DNA of 64,000 nt from Volvox africanus (GCA_030268105.1 BSDZ01000114.1:992001-1056000), one strand, 5' to 3'. Positions 11,901 to 29,428 are shown, numbered from the stretch's first letter. Translations and numbers: made by a program. Notes: a model not told the origin generated them from the letters alone.

Positions 11901-14900
11901 TAAGCACTGCACTAGGAAGTGTATTTTATGGAATTGGGACAATGGATTATGGAAGGTGTCAGGCTACCAGAACCCTAACGACCCCAAGTCACAGAAAAAC
12001 AATTTTCCACAAGCTGTCATGACAGGACATATCTACTTAAAAACGTTTTTCATGGCTGTATGTGGATATTATTACCTTCCATATGGGTTTTATGGAAGTC
12101 CATATGGTTTTATGGAAGTCCATATGGACTTCATGGATCCAACGAAAAATATGGAGGATGGCTTTTCCCAGAGTGAGCAGTATGCACTTGAAACTCTTAA
12201 GCTGCCACGAGCTTCATAAAGGAACAAGCAAAAGCTATTATTGTTGGAATTTCTATTAAAGCATACAATTTATAAATCTATATAGGTTTATATTATGAAT
12301 GAAATCTTTGCATTCTTGCTAACTATTTTTGATTTAGCAAGCTGTGACAACATAGGTAGTACAGAAGTAAAAAATCTTGTCGATTTAACACCAAAACTTG
12401 AAGTCGAAGCTGCGAAACCACCTTTAATTTTCACTGGTAATAGCAATCCTTTTAGAGAAAAGAAAGTTCGTTCTTACACGATATTCAAAGAAAGCAATTA
12501 TAGCTGAAGCGGTAGCTAAAAGTGTAATGTATATTATCGATACGCAGGCTTATGTTAGTGCCTTCCCTTTGAAAGAAAAGAAGTATCATGGAATAATAAC
12601 ATAGCTGGCAATGAAGTGTATTAATATTTTTCTGCCGGAGGCATATTATTTAGTGATAACAAATTATATGTAACTTATGGATCCCGTAATTTAGATGTGT
12701 TAAACGCAGAAAACGGTAAATAACTCATCCGTAAAGAATTTCATGATATATTAGGACCAAACCGGTTATGGTAGACGACAAATTATTACTATGGTGCCGT
12801 AAAGGACTGCACCTTCGTACTTCTCAATTTCTTAGGTTCTTGGTTGCCGAAGCAAGAATGACGACATTCTGCTTTTGTTGACTGTAGGAGCGCTGCACGC
12901 CTTCCTGCCTGACGGCATTGAGGATGGAGATGCTGCTGTCCTGGCCTGCAGCAGAGGCGCTGGCAGCCGCAGAGACGGCAGGAATGTCCCGCTGGCTAAG
13001 CATGGCCGCCGTGGTAAAAGACCTGCCGGCGGCGCCGGCCCCTCGTCAGCCGCAGGTGATGTGCTCAGCACTCATGCGGCTCAGCGCTCCGAGTACGTGA
13101 GTGTCATGAGGCCCCTGCAGTTCCAAGAAGTGTCACTGCTGGACGACCACTACTTCAGGTGAGGGCTTGGGTAACGTAAATCACTGGTCAGACTTGAAAC
13201 AGGGAGATGGGAAGCGGTGTGTAATGGGGAAAATCCGGTGGAAGCTTTCCAGTGATGGATGGGCCGAATCGGTCAATGCGCATTTAGATGTGCATCTGGT
13301 AGGACGGGTAACGAAATTTGTGCAAGGACAGGCTTAGAAGGTGGCGGCAAGCAAGGACGGACTTTCTTCGCACTTTCTTAAGCACCTCCTAAGCACCTCC
13401 TTATTCTGTAAAATCCTCACCTCCGTAGACGCGATGCCGAGTCGTCCCGCAGCAGTGCGGGAGGTGATGTGATGCGGCGCAGGCTGAAGCGCATAACGGG
13501 TGAGATCTCCGGACTAGCTACCGGGCTGCCACTAGACTGGGAGGCGTCGGCGTTCGTTGCGGTGGACGACAACCGCGTGGACGTCCTCCGGTGGGTGGTG
13601 TAGGGGCAGACGGTTAAGGCTGGCTGGGGAAGCCGGAGGGACGATGATAGTGGATAATTGTAGGGCTGGTGTGTTAAAAAACGGGGGATAGAAGGAAAGG
13701 GAAATAAGTGGAAGAGGATGCGGGATGTGAGGCCCGTAGGTACTGGGAGGGAACTTAGGAGAACAATGCAGACGGGACGATGAAGAATAGGATTTGAGAG
13801 TGAGCGGTTGTTAGCAGCTTACGGCATTGAGGATGGAAAAGTGGATCTCTGTTGTTGAGTCCCGTTCGAAGAACTTGTGAGGGTTTGTTTGGAATGTGCT
13901 AAACCTGATAGTTCAAACGCGGTCTCAATTTGCCATGCCTGTCGAGGTTTCCTCATCATCACAACCCTCTGCTTATTCCCTAACATTTTTTCATATTGGT
14001 GACAATACTCGGGCAGCTTGGGGTGCGTACTCGCATTGTGTGTTGGTGAGCATGTAATCAAGGTTGTTGTCTTTGTTTTGTCGCACATGGGTGGGGCCCT
14101 GCAGGGCCCTGGTGATTCCCGCCTCCGACACGCCGTACGCTAACGGGGCCTTCGTATTCGACATCTACCTGCCGCCCGAATATCCCAATGTTCCGCCCAA
14201 GGTTTGGTCAGATATAGGGGCGAAGGGCCCAGGAGGGTTGGAAAAAGAGTACTGGTATCCATACTGGTTTAAGCCCACAGTGATCAAGGGTGGTCGGTGT
14301 AGCTTTAAAGTATGGTCGCATCTGGCTAGCCAGGGGAGTGGATCGCAACTTCCCATGTGCATTGCAGATGCACCATACGAGCTGGGGGGATTCTTGCAAC
14401 CTGCAGAGAACGTCGCGACAATCGTGTGAAATGCGGGTTGCAGCGGTGTGTATCTCACACCGAATCGGGCAGCCCAACCTACAGGTTCTCATGGCAACCA
14501 CACATATTCCTTTCCACTCTGGATGGTATGTGGTATGGTTGGGAAAGTTTGTATACTGGGATAAATTGGAAGCTTGCATGTTTTGAATCCTAGTCCTCTC
14601 AGGAGCGCCGCCGAACTGGCGAGGCTCCGCTTTATCCGCCATCCCTGGCCTGTGCAGGTCCAGTTCCTGACCACGGGCGGCGGAAGGGTACGCTTTAACC
14701 CCAATTTATACCAGGACGGCAAGGTGTGCCTGTCACTGCTTGGCACCTGGACGGGACCCTCCTGGGACCCGGCCATGTCCACCATACTGCAGGTAGGAAT
14801 CCATGAATTATGCGGTGCACGGTGTACGACAGGCACCGAACCACGCCATGTTTGGGGTGGTCGGTATCATACGTTACCGGCCTGGAGATTGAGCAGCTTA

Positions 14901-17055
14901 GTAACAGCACATCACTGGGCCAGCTGGTCGAGGTCTTTGCCTTGCTCGACATATTTGTCATCTGCCTGTGATGAAAGGAACGAAACCGTACAAGCATATC
15001 CAGAAATCTTAATCAATAATTAATCAATACATACTGCATATCTGTTGATACCTCATGAGAAGCCGCGTCGTGTTCTCCGCTTTCAGTATGGTAAATCTCT
15101 GCGCACGCTGCGGCCCTTGATTTTTTCCGGCCAGGTACTCGTGAGCATCCAGAGCATGATTCTGGTTTCGGATCCCTACTACAACGAGCCGGGAATGGAG
15201 GTGAGGTTTGTAAACCGGCCGTGCATCAACGCATGTCAATTGTGGGCAAAGGCTATGGGATGTACATCACTGCATTAGCAGAAAGTTAGGTGGGCATCAG
15301 CGTCTAGACTCTGGAACTTTCCTAAAGACTATCATGTTGTACGGGGTTTCTTGCTACTTTCACCATAACCAAACAACTCCCGATTCACATCATCCAGCTG
15401 ACATGTCCCCTGTCCCCGGCGACTTCGTGTTTCCTTAAGAACACCCAAATGGGGACCTCAGGTGCTCTATCCAGGATAGAGGCAATACCAGCATCTGCTT
15501 CCTGTGACTTGATCCGTGATGCTATCCCTTGTAAACCAGCCTCACCTTCACCCTCACCGCCCGCACTACGCCACAGCCAGTGAAATCTGAAACCTTGTTG
15601 TCGCCCTGTGGGCATCGCATCCCTGACCCTCTTTCTCCAATTCCCTCAGTCCGAAGCATCAACTGCCGCGGGGCGCCAGGGTGCCGATGACTATGCCAAC
15701 CAGCAGCGTTACAACACGCTGGCGTTCTCTATCCTGCCGGCGTTAGAGATGGTGACCCAGCCGGAGTCCAAGAGTTGTTCGCTGCCGGGTGCGTGATCTG
15801 CCCGGCTGGTTTCAGACGCGCTCATGAAAGGGCTTCTTACGGGTAAACGGCGAACGGGTGATTCGGGCAGCGGGACATTGGATCGCAACCCTACAGGCGC
15901 ATTGGCCTTTGGGAGATTTGGGGCCAGAGCAGAGCGGGGCGCGGAGCTGGGATTAGGGTAGTGGATCGGACAGCTAGCAAATGGGCCTTGAGATGGGATG
16001 GAGCATAGAGTGGTCTTGGCAAGTGGTTCAGCGCCTGACCTTGACCTTGAGCTTTAAGATGCAAACTCGGAGCTTGCGATGTGGGGGTTTGACCATGCCT
16101 AGACGAGTTTAGGCCAAGAATCCTGGATCTGAGCTACAGGGTTCTGCGCATTGCGGTTGGCGAGCGAGGAAAAGGATGATGAATAGATCCCTGCATCGAT
16201 CGTGAGTACAACCATCTGGATTACGTCATCAATTGACCCCATGGTTACTCGCACCTTGTGGTCGCGGCGCGGCAGGTGGCTCAACGTTCCGAGACGTGCT
16301 GACGCAGCACTACCGGCTCAAGAGAGCCGAGGTTCTGCGTCAATGTGATGAATGGATGGCGGAGATCACTGCTTCGGCCTCAGCCTCGGCCTCGGCCTCG
16401 GCCAGCAGCAAGGCGATCGCATTCCACGAGATGTATCAGCGCAACAAGGTGCGACTGGCGCGTCTTGGCCCGGTGCGGGTGATGAAAGGGTCTCTGATAC
16501 CGGTGTCCCTCTCTACGATCCGGGTCCGGGCGCCCAGACATCGGTGTGCTTTCCTTGCTGTCCATTAACGGAATGTAGGAGTTAGTGCCCTTCGCGAATA
16601 CAGCGCACCGGGAGGGCGATCTGAAGTATATTGGATGAGTTGGAGCGGGTGTAACGGTATGTGTGCCGTCCATGGCACATTTATATTAAACAGCTGGAGA
16701 AGCAAACAACAAACAGCGAAAAACAGCGGGATCCTGTGGAATCTGGTCGTGGTTTGACATGTCTCTGAACAGGGTCCAGGACTCCAGGTTGGGTTCCTAC
16801 AGACTTTCTCGGTGGAGCCTTGGAGCTTGGATATGTCCTGGTGGGGTAACATTGCGCATGTTGAAGAGTGGTATAGGAGGGTTTAAAACTCCAAAACCCA
16901 GCGGTCGAGGGCGTGTGTGCGACTCCATTCCTTGTCCCGATCTCACTGACATGCAGGAACACCTTCGCAACTACACGGAGGCGATCCTGCCCAAAATAAA
17001 GTCACTGCTCCAAAGTTTGTGTGGCGAGCACTGCAGCACTGACGGCCAGAGCTGA
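5983..17055 (+). CDS. RanBP2 zinc finger + SIM + BIRC6-type ubiquitin-conjugating (UBC) enzyme
   Basis: Proposed exons: 5983-7347, 8220-8442, 8767-8954, 9650-9921, 10128-10344, 10607-10772, 12888-13158, 13429-13590, 14105-14201, 14658-14792, 15135-15200, 15650-15788, 16276-16448 and 16957-17055. All junctions are phase-consistent, total 1190 aa. Residues 6-25 form a RanBP2/NZF zinc finger ([10 protein letters not shown] then PKCEVC), which in other proteins binds ubiquitin. Residues 47-55, 66-73 and 110-118 ([26 protein letters not shown]) look like SUMO-interacting motifs. A long low-complexity and helical middle follows. The C-terminal UBC domain resembles BIRC6: [35 protein letters not shown] with active-site Cys about residue 1011, [10 protein letters not shown], and HYRLKRAEV. 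The UBC exons from 12888 on are confident; exons 2, 3, 5 and 6 are less so. Likely an E2 or E2/E3 hybrid. The 10773-12887 intron carries rickettsia-like DNA. Confidence 0.85.
11085..12275 (+). pseudogene. Rickettsia-like TPR-type membrane protein, decayed and interrupted
   Basis: Starts with a clean AT-rich reading frame: [19 protein letters not shown], then a transmembrane segment [20 protein letters not shown] frameshift near 11240 is followed by a further recognisable stretch ([52 protein letters not shown]) to about 11670. The C-terminal end reappears near 12160-12275 ([10 protein letters not shown], then [20 protein letters not shown] and TAA). About 490 bp of unrelated sequence lies between. 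The N-terminal anchor and helical repeats match the YfgM/TPR-like protein of alphaproteobacteria. AAA, ATA and ATT codon use is wholly unlike the host exons. It sits inside an intron of the UBC gene, so it is foreign DNA and not an exon. Confidence 0.75.
11671..12160. mobile_element. Insertion within the rickettsia-like TPR pseudogene, with 20-bp repeats
   Basis: This segment separates the two halves of the bacterial pseudogene and reads as neither bacterial protein nor host exon. It contains a repeated 20-bp unit TTTTATGGAAGTCCATATGG (about 12088-12127) and an 18-bp perfect palindrome GAAGTCCATATGGACTTC at 12115-12132. No terminal repeats or transposase were seen. It is interpreted as a later insertion into the transferred DNA, and the borders are approximate. 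Confidence 0.4.
12295..12810 (+). pseudogene. bamB: Rickettsia-like bamB (outer-membrane assembly lipoprotein), decayed
   Basis: ATG at 12295 lies 19 bp after the TAA of the preceding rickettsia-like gene, an operon-like spacing. The N-terminus is a lipoprotein-type signal ([13 protein letters not shown], lipobox Cys about residue 17). Next come [19 protein letters not shown] and a frameshift near 12500. PQQ-propeller-like blades continue in shifted frames: [50 protein letters not shown]. Several stops and frameshifts make it non-functional. The match ends near 12810 in intron sequence. The C-terminal half of the propeller is missing. Confidence 0.75.
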
Positions 17056-19288
17056 GTGAGCCAGAGCGGCCCCACGGCGCCTGCCTGTCATGTATGGAGC
17101 GCCCGCGATGGAGGCATGTGAAAGGAAGAAATTGATGTACTGCAGAACTGCGGACTCCTGAAGATGATGTCATGGTTGTGATGGTGGCGTGCAGTCCGAT
17201 CGCGGAGTTTCCATCATGTTTTAGGTCCACTGGGAGCCGGTGAGGGGCCAGGGGGGCAACCCGGAAGAGTTCTCAGCTCAAGTTGCATGGTGAGCTATAC
17301 CGTTGGCCCATAATGGCCGTACGACAGCGACATTGTGGCGGAAGCGAATTCCTTTCTCTATTACAGCAGCTGGCAGACGGATGAGGCAAGGAATGCGTCT
17401 CGGACTAGGGTTGCGAATTACTGCAGCCTGCCTAGGAGCTGAGAGCTGGAGCGAGGACGGATGCAACGCCCTAGGGGACTAGTACAACAATGGACCCAGT
17501 CATACGAGTGGGTTACGTGGCGAGCAGGAGTCAGGTACAAGCTGACCCAATAGCCGTGCTTTACGAAGATGTGCAGTGGACTTGTGCGGTGCCGTTGACC
17601 CGGATGGATTTCATTTTGATGTGGGGGGCTTCGCTGTCTGCTCTACGTACGGTAGGGGGGGCATGTCAACCAAGCGATGCCAAGGGACTAACCCCCCTGC
17701 TCACGGAAGTGGTGGTCCACCAGGTGTTCCTCGCAGAATGGGAGGAAATCGGTATGAGGTATCGGAGATGACGCATTCGGTGCACGCTCTTTCCCGGTCC
17801 CCCGTCCGGCGGTTCTTGGATTGCCTTAGATTTTCTTGGAGTTCGGGGCCACTGAGTGGCTGAACTGCCCGTGCACATCAGGAAGAGGAGGGGTTCCTCG
17901 ATCCTGCTGGGTGGGTTTGGTTAAGAGTACTGTTAGTTTTTCAGCTGGTAGTGCGTGTGTGTACCGTTTTGATAAGGGTTTTGCCAAATGTCCCGTCATC
18001 CAGGCCAATGAAGGTCAGCCGGTTGTTGAAGTTCTTTGGGTCTGAAGAGTGAGAAGACACGTTCGGAAGCGCTCCGGGAAACAAGGAGTAACAATGATTT
18101 ATTGTGCGACTACGGTCTCATCTACTTGTTATCATTTTAGAGACTTGCGTGAGCAGCTCCTGCATCTCTATTTTTGGAAAAAGCTGTTGCGTACTGGAAA
18201 TAGCAACTTTTACAATATGCTGCGTTAAGAAGCCCGGACTGCCTTCCTGTCTGATTATGCGAGCTCAGCCTGGGGCTCCATGGTCCTACAGGGATTAAGT
18301 TGTTGCCGCCATTTGCCAGAAGCGGTTGCTAAATTGGGCCTTGAGGGTCACGTTGCATTCTTATCCTCTAAAGACATGTGTATCGGCGCCATCATTCACA
18401 CCCAGGAGGAGCGCTTCAAGGAAGACTGGCTGAGCCCGCATCTTCCTGCCCCGCCGCGTGTCATTATGTATGATGGTGGTAATGTCTGACGGTGGTAAGC
18501 CTGGCGTGGACATCTGCGGGCACACACATTGGATTAATGTGCCACAGCCTGGTCCCAGCCACTTATCCAGTCATTCTGATGACTCTGTGTGCGTCCTTGC
18601 CTCGTTTTCCCCTCAGTGCTTGGGCACTAGAAGTTAACCGATATCACGGTAGCCCAACGTATGGTATCGTGCAGGAATTGTACAGATGGTACCTTGTTTA
18701 ATTTAACGGGGAGATGAGTGGGCACCACGTGCTGATAGGACGTCCCGGTTAAGCTAACTGCGCAGTCATTCCACTAGCCCGGGGGTGGGTCAGAGCCCTA
18801 CGATGCTTTGAACATAAAGGCGGAAGGCCAAAACGACCCTGGCCGAAGTTATTCATATCATACGAACATTGTCCTTAGGGTATAGCTCTTCACTTATGGT
18901 AATTTTTCCTATTTGTCGTTTTTCCATCGGTTTGGCTTATACGGTTAAGCTTTGCCATCGTTATTCCCACCTAATCAATTTTTTTGGTGGTTACCAGAAC
19001 CTCCTGGATCGTTTGGGCGTTCTTAGATCTAGCGAGCTTGTAATAACAACTCGGCATCAGTATGGCAATGATAAATACCGGACACCGCTGGTGCGCAGCA
19101 ATACCCTAAGCTCATGTCAAACCTGAATGACGTACATTTGCGACCACAAGACATGTAGAGGGTGCAGTACAACAAACATGCTGTCGTTCACCCCACATAA
19201 GGCAAAGCAGCCCCACAAGCTCGTGACGGCCCCCTGGATTTGGAGGTTGCTGAGTTTCGTGCTGAATAAGTCGTGCTGGGTGGTTTTA
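17056..19288. other. Intergenic DNA and possible 3' UTR, no gene recognised
   Basis: Follows the UBC gene stop. Short ORFs at 17490-17771 and 18280-18489 have no recognisable motifs and lack convincing splice partners. The first plus-strand TGTAA seen by eye is at 19039-19043, so the UBC transcript could be long, or it may use another signal. A decayed transposon in 17.5-18.5 kb is possible but not demonstrable. Confidence 0.35.
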
Positions 19289-19293
19289 TTACA
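19289..19293 (-). promoter_or_regulatory. TGTAA polyadenylation signal, minus strand
   Basis: Plus strand TTACA equals TGTAA on the minus strand, about 240 bp past the stop codon of the minus-strand gene at 19532. Confidence 0.4.
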
Positions 19294-19300
19294 TAACTCT

Positions 19301-19487
19301 ATCCACAAACGAACTCTGCCAAATGAAAAACATAATGATACGCTGGCCGTAGCCTGGCATGTGTTAAAGGGGGGGGACTGAGGGGTTGCATATCCACAAA
19401 CGAACTATGCCAAATGAAGAAATAGTATAATGATACGCTGGCCGTAGCCTGGCATGTGTCAAAGGGGGGGGACTGAGAGGTTGCATA
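19301..19487. repeat. Tandem duplication (91-bp and 96-bp copies)
   Basis: Copy 1 (19301-19391) and copy 2 (19392-19487) both begin ATCCACAAACGAACT and end TTGCATA. They differ by a few substitutions and small insertions, and both carry an eight-G run near the end. A short third fragment (CGAACTCTGCC) lies near 19517. The duplication occupies the likely 3' UTR of the minus-strand gene, close to its stop codon. Confidence 0.85.
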
Positions 19488-19531
19488 GCCTCCCTCACCT
19501 GCATGTGCCCGCACCACCGAACTCTGCCATT

Positions 19532-20716
19532 TTAGTCATCATCCCCCAGTCCACGTAGCGCGTCAAACAATGACGCGCTGGTGATGAATGACCCTGGGGT
19601 CGAGTCCTTGTTGCCCGATTTCGCCTTCAAACCTGACTTCGCGGTCCTCACTCCAGTACCACTGGCCGACCCGGCTTTCGCCTTCGTCTTTACCTTGCCT
19701 TGCGGCTTATGGGACACTAACCCTTTAATATCGTCAGGGTCGACCTTATCAGCGCCTTCGGCTGTGAGCTCCAACTGCGAGGGCTCGACTGCCGCTGCCG
19801 CCGCTGCATCGACAGCGGCAGCAATTGCTGCTGTTGCTGTCGATGTTGACTTAGACGACGAGCACGGCTTCAAAGCACCAATATTTCTCCCCGCCGCAGC
19901 TTTGGCTGTTGTCTGCCTTACGTTGGCCCTGCCGTACTTGCCAGCCGCACTCGACTTGGTCTTGCACTCAAGAACACTAAATGGCTCTACACCTTGGACA
20001 TTAGGCGGATGATCGCCCTCAAATGAAGGAACCGCCTCCGACTTTATGTTGCCGCCAGCACTGCCACCGCCGCTGCTGCCGCACGGATCTCCCCACATCC
20101 CACCCGTTGAATCTCGTAGGCCATGCATCTCCGTGAAGGCCGCCTCCGGCACTGATTTTGTGAGTTCAGAATGTAGCTTCAGTTCCCCGACTCGCCCTCT
20201 CCCCGGCTTATTTGCCACCGGCACCTGCATGTCGGAACTTTGCTGGTGCACCTGCCCCAGACGGTCCGGCGAAAGCTGTCGAGAGGCCTTGTCCAGGGAC
20301 GATGGCTTTTGTTCCCCGTCCAGGAGCCCTTCATTCCTTTTCTGTAATGGCCCCGCCTTTCGTGCCGTTCGCGTCTTCGATGTCGACGTGGACGTTGCCG
20401 TGCTGCTTCTACGGCTGGGGGCCGTCGCTACCTCCGACGACCCATCGGTCGGCAAAATCGCCGAGTCGAAATCTCCCTCCACTCCGACTCCTGCGCGACA
20501 CCGTTTCGGTTCTTGCCTGGTGCACTCCTGCTCTTGCTGCTCCTGTGGCAGAACCCCTCCAATGTGAGACACCAGCACAAGTCGAGTAGAAGGCACAATG
20601 CGCAGCGGCTGGTCGGGAAACTGGGGCTCTGGCAGCACCGAGATCACCTCCACGTGGCAGGAGGGCTGCCCCTCGTACGAGTCCCAACATACGTCGCACA
20701 ATCCGTAGCGGCGCAC
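19532..20716 (-). CDS. Unrecognised protein, long C-terminal exon
   Basis: One uninterrupted minus-strand frame of 394 codons ends in TAA-proximal acidic GLGDDD. No ATG exists near its 5' end: the frame opens at GTG 20716 and an in-frame TGA lies just upstream. The true start is therefore probably an upstream exon or a shorter ORF. The N-terminal part is structured-looking and has a CxxC (YGLCDVCWDSYEGQ, then PSTRLVLVSHIGGV). The rest is low complexity: Ser/Thr-rich, then an alanine tract, then a Lys/Gly-rich basic tail (KVKTKAKAGS, KSGLKAKSGNK). A basic tail suggests a nuclear or nucleic-acid-binding role, but this is inference. No family is assigned. Confidence 0.55.
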   Translation of the reverse strand: MRRYGLCDVCWDSYEGQPSCHVEVISVLPEPQFPDQPLRIVPSTRLVLVSHIGGVLPQEQQEQECTRQEPKRCRAGVGVEGDFDSAILPTDGSSEVATAPSRRSSTATSTSTSKTRTARKAGPLQKRNEGLLDGEQKPSSLDKASRQLSPDRLGQVHQQSSDMQVPVANKPGRGRVGELKLHSELTKSVPEAAFTEMHGLRDSTGGMWGDPCGSSGGGSAGGNIKSEAVPSFEGDHPPNVQGVEPFSVLECKTKSSAAGKYGRANVRQTTAKAAAGRNIGALKPCSSSKSTSTATAAIAAAVDAAAAAAVEPSQLELTAEGADKVDPDDIKGLVSHKPQGKVKTKAKAGSASGTGVRTAKSGLKAKSGNKDSTPGSFITSASLFDALRGLGDDD

Positions 20717-21353
20717 GGGATGGGAGAGGCAGAGCGAATAGAAGGTAAGGGAGTCGGATCAGTGAGCGCGAGTGGTGAACGGGAGACTTAGGGTAGGCCG
20801 TTGCTAGCTGGCCAAGGCAAGGTGCACGGACACCGACACGAGCAGCATCTCAAAACATAACCCAACATGATCGTAAGCAGGCAAAGTCAGGGACGTATCG
20901 GTAAGATTATGCATCAATGCGGAACATTAAAAATTTAGACGCTAATCCCTGTTGAGGTTACCAGTTGCATCAAGGCCATTACTTGTGTCCGGACACAATC
21001 TCTAAGACACGACACTACGTCCCTGGAAATTCTAGGATCCATACTAATACGAGATGAAGGTCCCTTCATTGGTCGAGGGTGGATGTGACCCCGATGTTGA
21101 TGGTCGGTGAAGACCCCGGTTATGGTGCCATGCGAGCCGACCAGCAGGCCGCAGTTGTTGCCGCTGTTGATCCGGCAGATTCCATTGGATGCTGGTGATG
21201 GGTGCTGAACCCGGGAAAATCACTGATTTCGGAGAAGCCACCGTGGGTGAACGGCGAAGGGTGCCCACAAGTACTGGGGAAGGTAGGGACTCCCAGGTAG
21301 TGGCCAGGGATGGGTGAGGCAATGCCCCCCCATCCCACACACACAATCCATAC

Positions 21354-21450
21354 GCAGTCCGTGTCAACCAAAATGCAGCTCGAACAAAAGATCTTAATTT
21401 GTCCAACTTCGACATCATGGAGCTCGTGCGGCAGCAACCTGCTCAGTTTT
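21354..21450 (-). CDS. Candidate upstream exon of the minus-strand gene
   Basis: Minus-strand CAG acceptor before 21450 and GT donor after 21354 enclose a frame reading KLSRLLPHELHDVEVGQIKI then FCSSCILVDTDC, which looks like folded protein with a CxxC. Its frame is consistent only if the preceding exon ends in phase 2. Whether it belongs to the 19532-20716 gene is unproven. Confidence 0.3.
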
Positions 21451-21604
21451 CTGCAAGACCGCCAATACAAAGAAAATAAATAAACAGAAGGAACCCGAAA
21501 TATCCCTCCCCCTCCATTCTGCCCCCGCCCCTCCTGATTATGTCCCCCCTTCCCCCCCGACACACATAAACACATACACATACGCGCGCGCGCAACATCC
21601 TCAC

Positions 21605-21703
21605 CGACATCCTAACCCAGCAGCCGGGCAGCACCAGGGCCTGATGGAGCATGAATGACATCCGCGGGGTCACCAGGTGCTCCTGGCCTGGGAGGACCCG
21701 CAC
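21605..21703 (-). CDS. Candidate upstream exon of the minus-strand gene
   Basis: A 99-bp minus-strand stretch flanked by a CAG acceptor and a GTGAGG donor reads VRVLPGQEHLVTPRMSFMLH then LVLPGCWVRMS. It looks like real coding sequence, but its phase does not directly match the exon candidate at 21354-21450, so the model is incomplete. Confidence 0.35.
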
Positions 21704-21797
21704 CTGCACATCGGGTAAACAGCGCGGAGAAGCCAAGTCCCCGCAAGGATACGATTAGTTCCTAGATAGCTTTGCCAGGTAGCTTTACCAATCTTCC

Positions 21798-22472
21798 TTG
21801 CAATGTTGGGCCTTAAGCCACATGTTTCGCTCTGGGCCGATACGGAAACGGCAGTTCAACCCTGGCATTCTGGGAGAAAGAGATCGTGATTCACGAGAGC
21901 AGGACTGGGTAGAGAATGAACAGCGGAGGAAAGACATGGCCAGCCGAGCGGGAGAGGCACTGGCCAAGCGCACGGAAAGAGAACGGAGAAAGGAACACGC
22001 ACACCCACGCGCACCCGCGCTTCAGCTGCAGCCAGGACAGCAGTCCCCCGACAGGCAGTCACTTCCGCGGAAGGCCCCGTGGGCTGCATCAGCAACGCCC
22101 GCAGCTGAGGCAGCATGCGGTCTGGGGGCGGCAGCACCACTGTGGGATCCACCACTGCAACCGCAGCAGCAACCGGGCAGCGCCGAAAGCTCTGAGGACA
22201 CTGCTTCTGCGATGTTGCCGGAGGTGTTTGCTGTTGACGTGGCGGCGATGGCACTGCTGCCAGCACCGCCGCTGGTGTTGCCGGTGTCTGTGGTGAAGGC
22301 GACAGAGGCTGTGGTGTCCGTGGCGTTGGCGAGGGTTTCGGAGCTGGATTTGAGAAGAGCGCCACCTCCTCGGAATCAAGTGCAGCTACGCAGAGCAGCC
22401 GCCAAGGCTGTCTGGAGTCGTCTGTACTGGGAAAAGGATACACACGTGTTGACTCCGTCCAGTTGGCGGTAA
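21798..22472. other. Region open on both strands, coding strand unresolved
   Basis: The plus strand has a 224-codon frame (charged stretch RTERERRKEH) and the minus strand has a 195-codon proline-rich frame over the same bases. Neither shows a known domain. It may be a first exon of the minus-strand gene or a separate low-complexity gene. Evidence is insufficient to choose. Confidence 0.25.
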
Positions 22473-23153
22473 TATGTGCATGTTCAATTTCATTTTATAA
22501 ATCAGGTGACCTGGGCGAATTAGGTTCAGCTTCTATTACGGGCTGCTCGGCGGTAAACAGGGGGAAACGGCTCTCGTACTGGTACGGATAGGCAGGTAGG
22601 GATTAGACAGACAGTCGAACCTACCGCAGCGAATGCTGACGACGACAGGCTTGTGATACGAAATCCCGGCTGTCGCCCAAACGCTTGCAGGGAGGCGGAT
22701 GCGGCAGGAGCCTTGGTCGGTACTGTCGTCGGCGCAGCACGCAAGACGCGCGACGGAAATAGCAGAAGTTGGATGGATCATGCTTGCGAACTCCGTTATG
22801 CATTTGTCATACGACAAGTCGTCCTTTACTTAGGACCGCTCGCGTCAACTTGCGGCTGAGGGTTGTCAGTTTTTTATTGGTCATCGCCTTTCCCATTTCT
22901 GCTGTATTGACAGATTGGCGCATGTGCGAAAATAGTATTTTTTGTCAAACAATTGCGCCACCTTCAAAGCCGTAGATCGTCATTTCCGTGCTGTTGGTTC
23001 CAAGTTTCCAAGTTCAGCAAGACGAGGCCCGAAAGCACCAGCTTGACACTCTGACTGCTTTGGAGTAAAATTTTTCCATGAGAAATGACTTGACAATATA
23101 ACCCGAAGCACGCTCCTGCATGAAAAAGGCCTTCATTCCCGCTCTACAGTATT

Positions 23154-29386
<6,233 letters not shown>

Positions 29387-29428
29387 TGGATGGACGGGAA
29401 GCGAGAAGCGTGGGGTAGACCAGGAGCT

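Noticed and set aside
11866..12219. 117-codon plus-strand ORF inside the UBC intron
   Set aside because: It straddles the unidentified insertion and the shifted C-terminal end of the rickettsia-like pseudogene. There are no splice partners and no domain.
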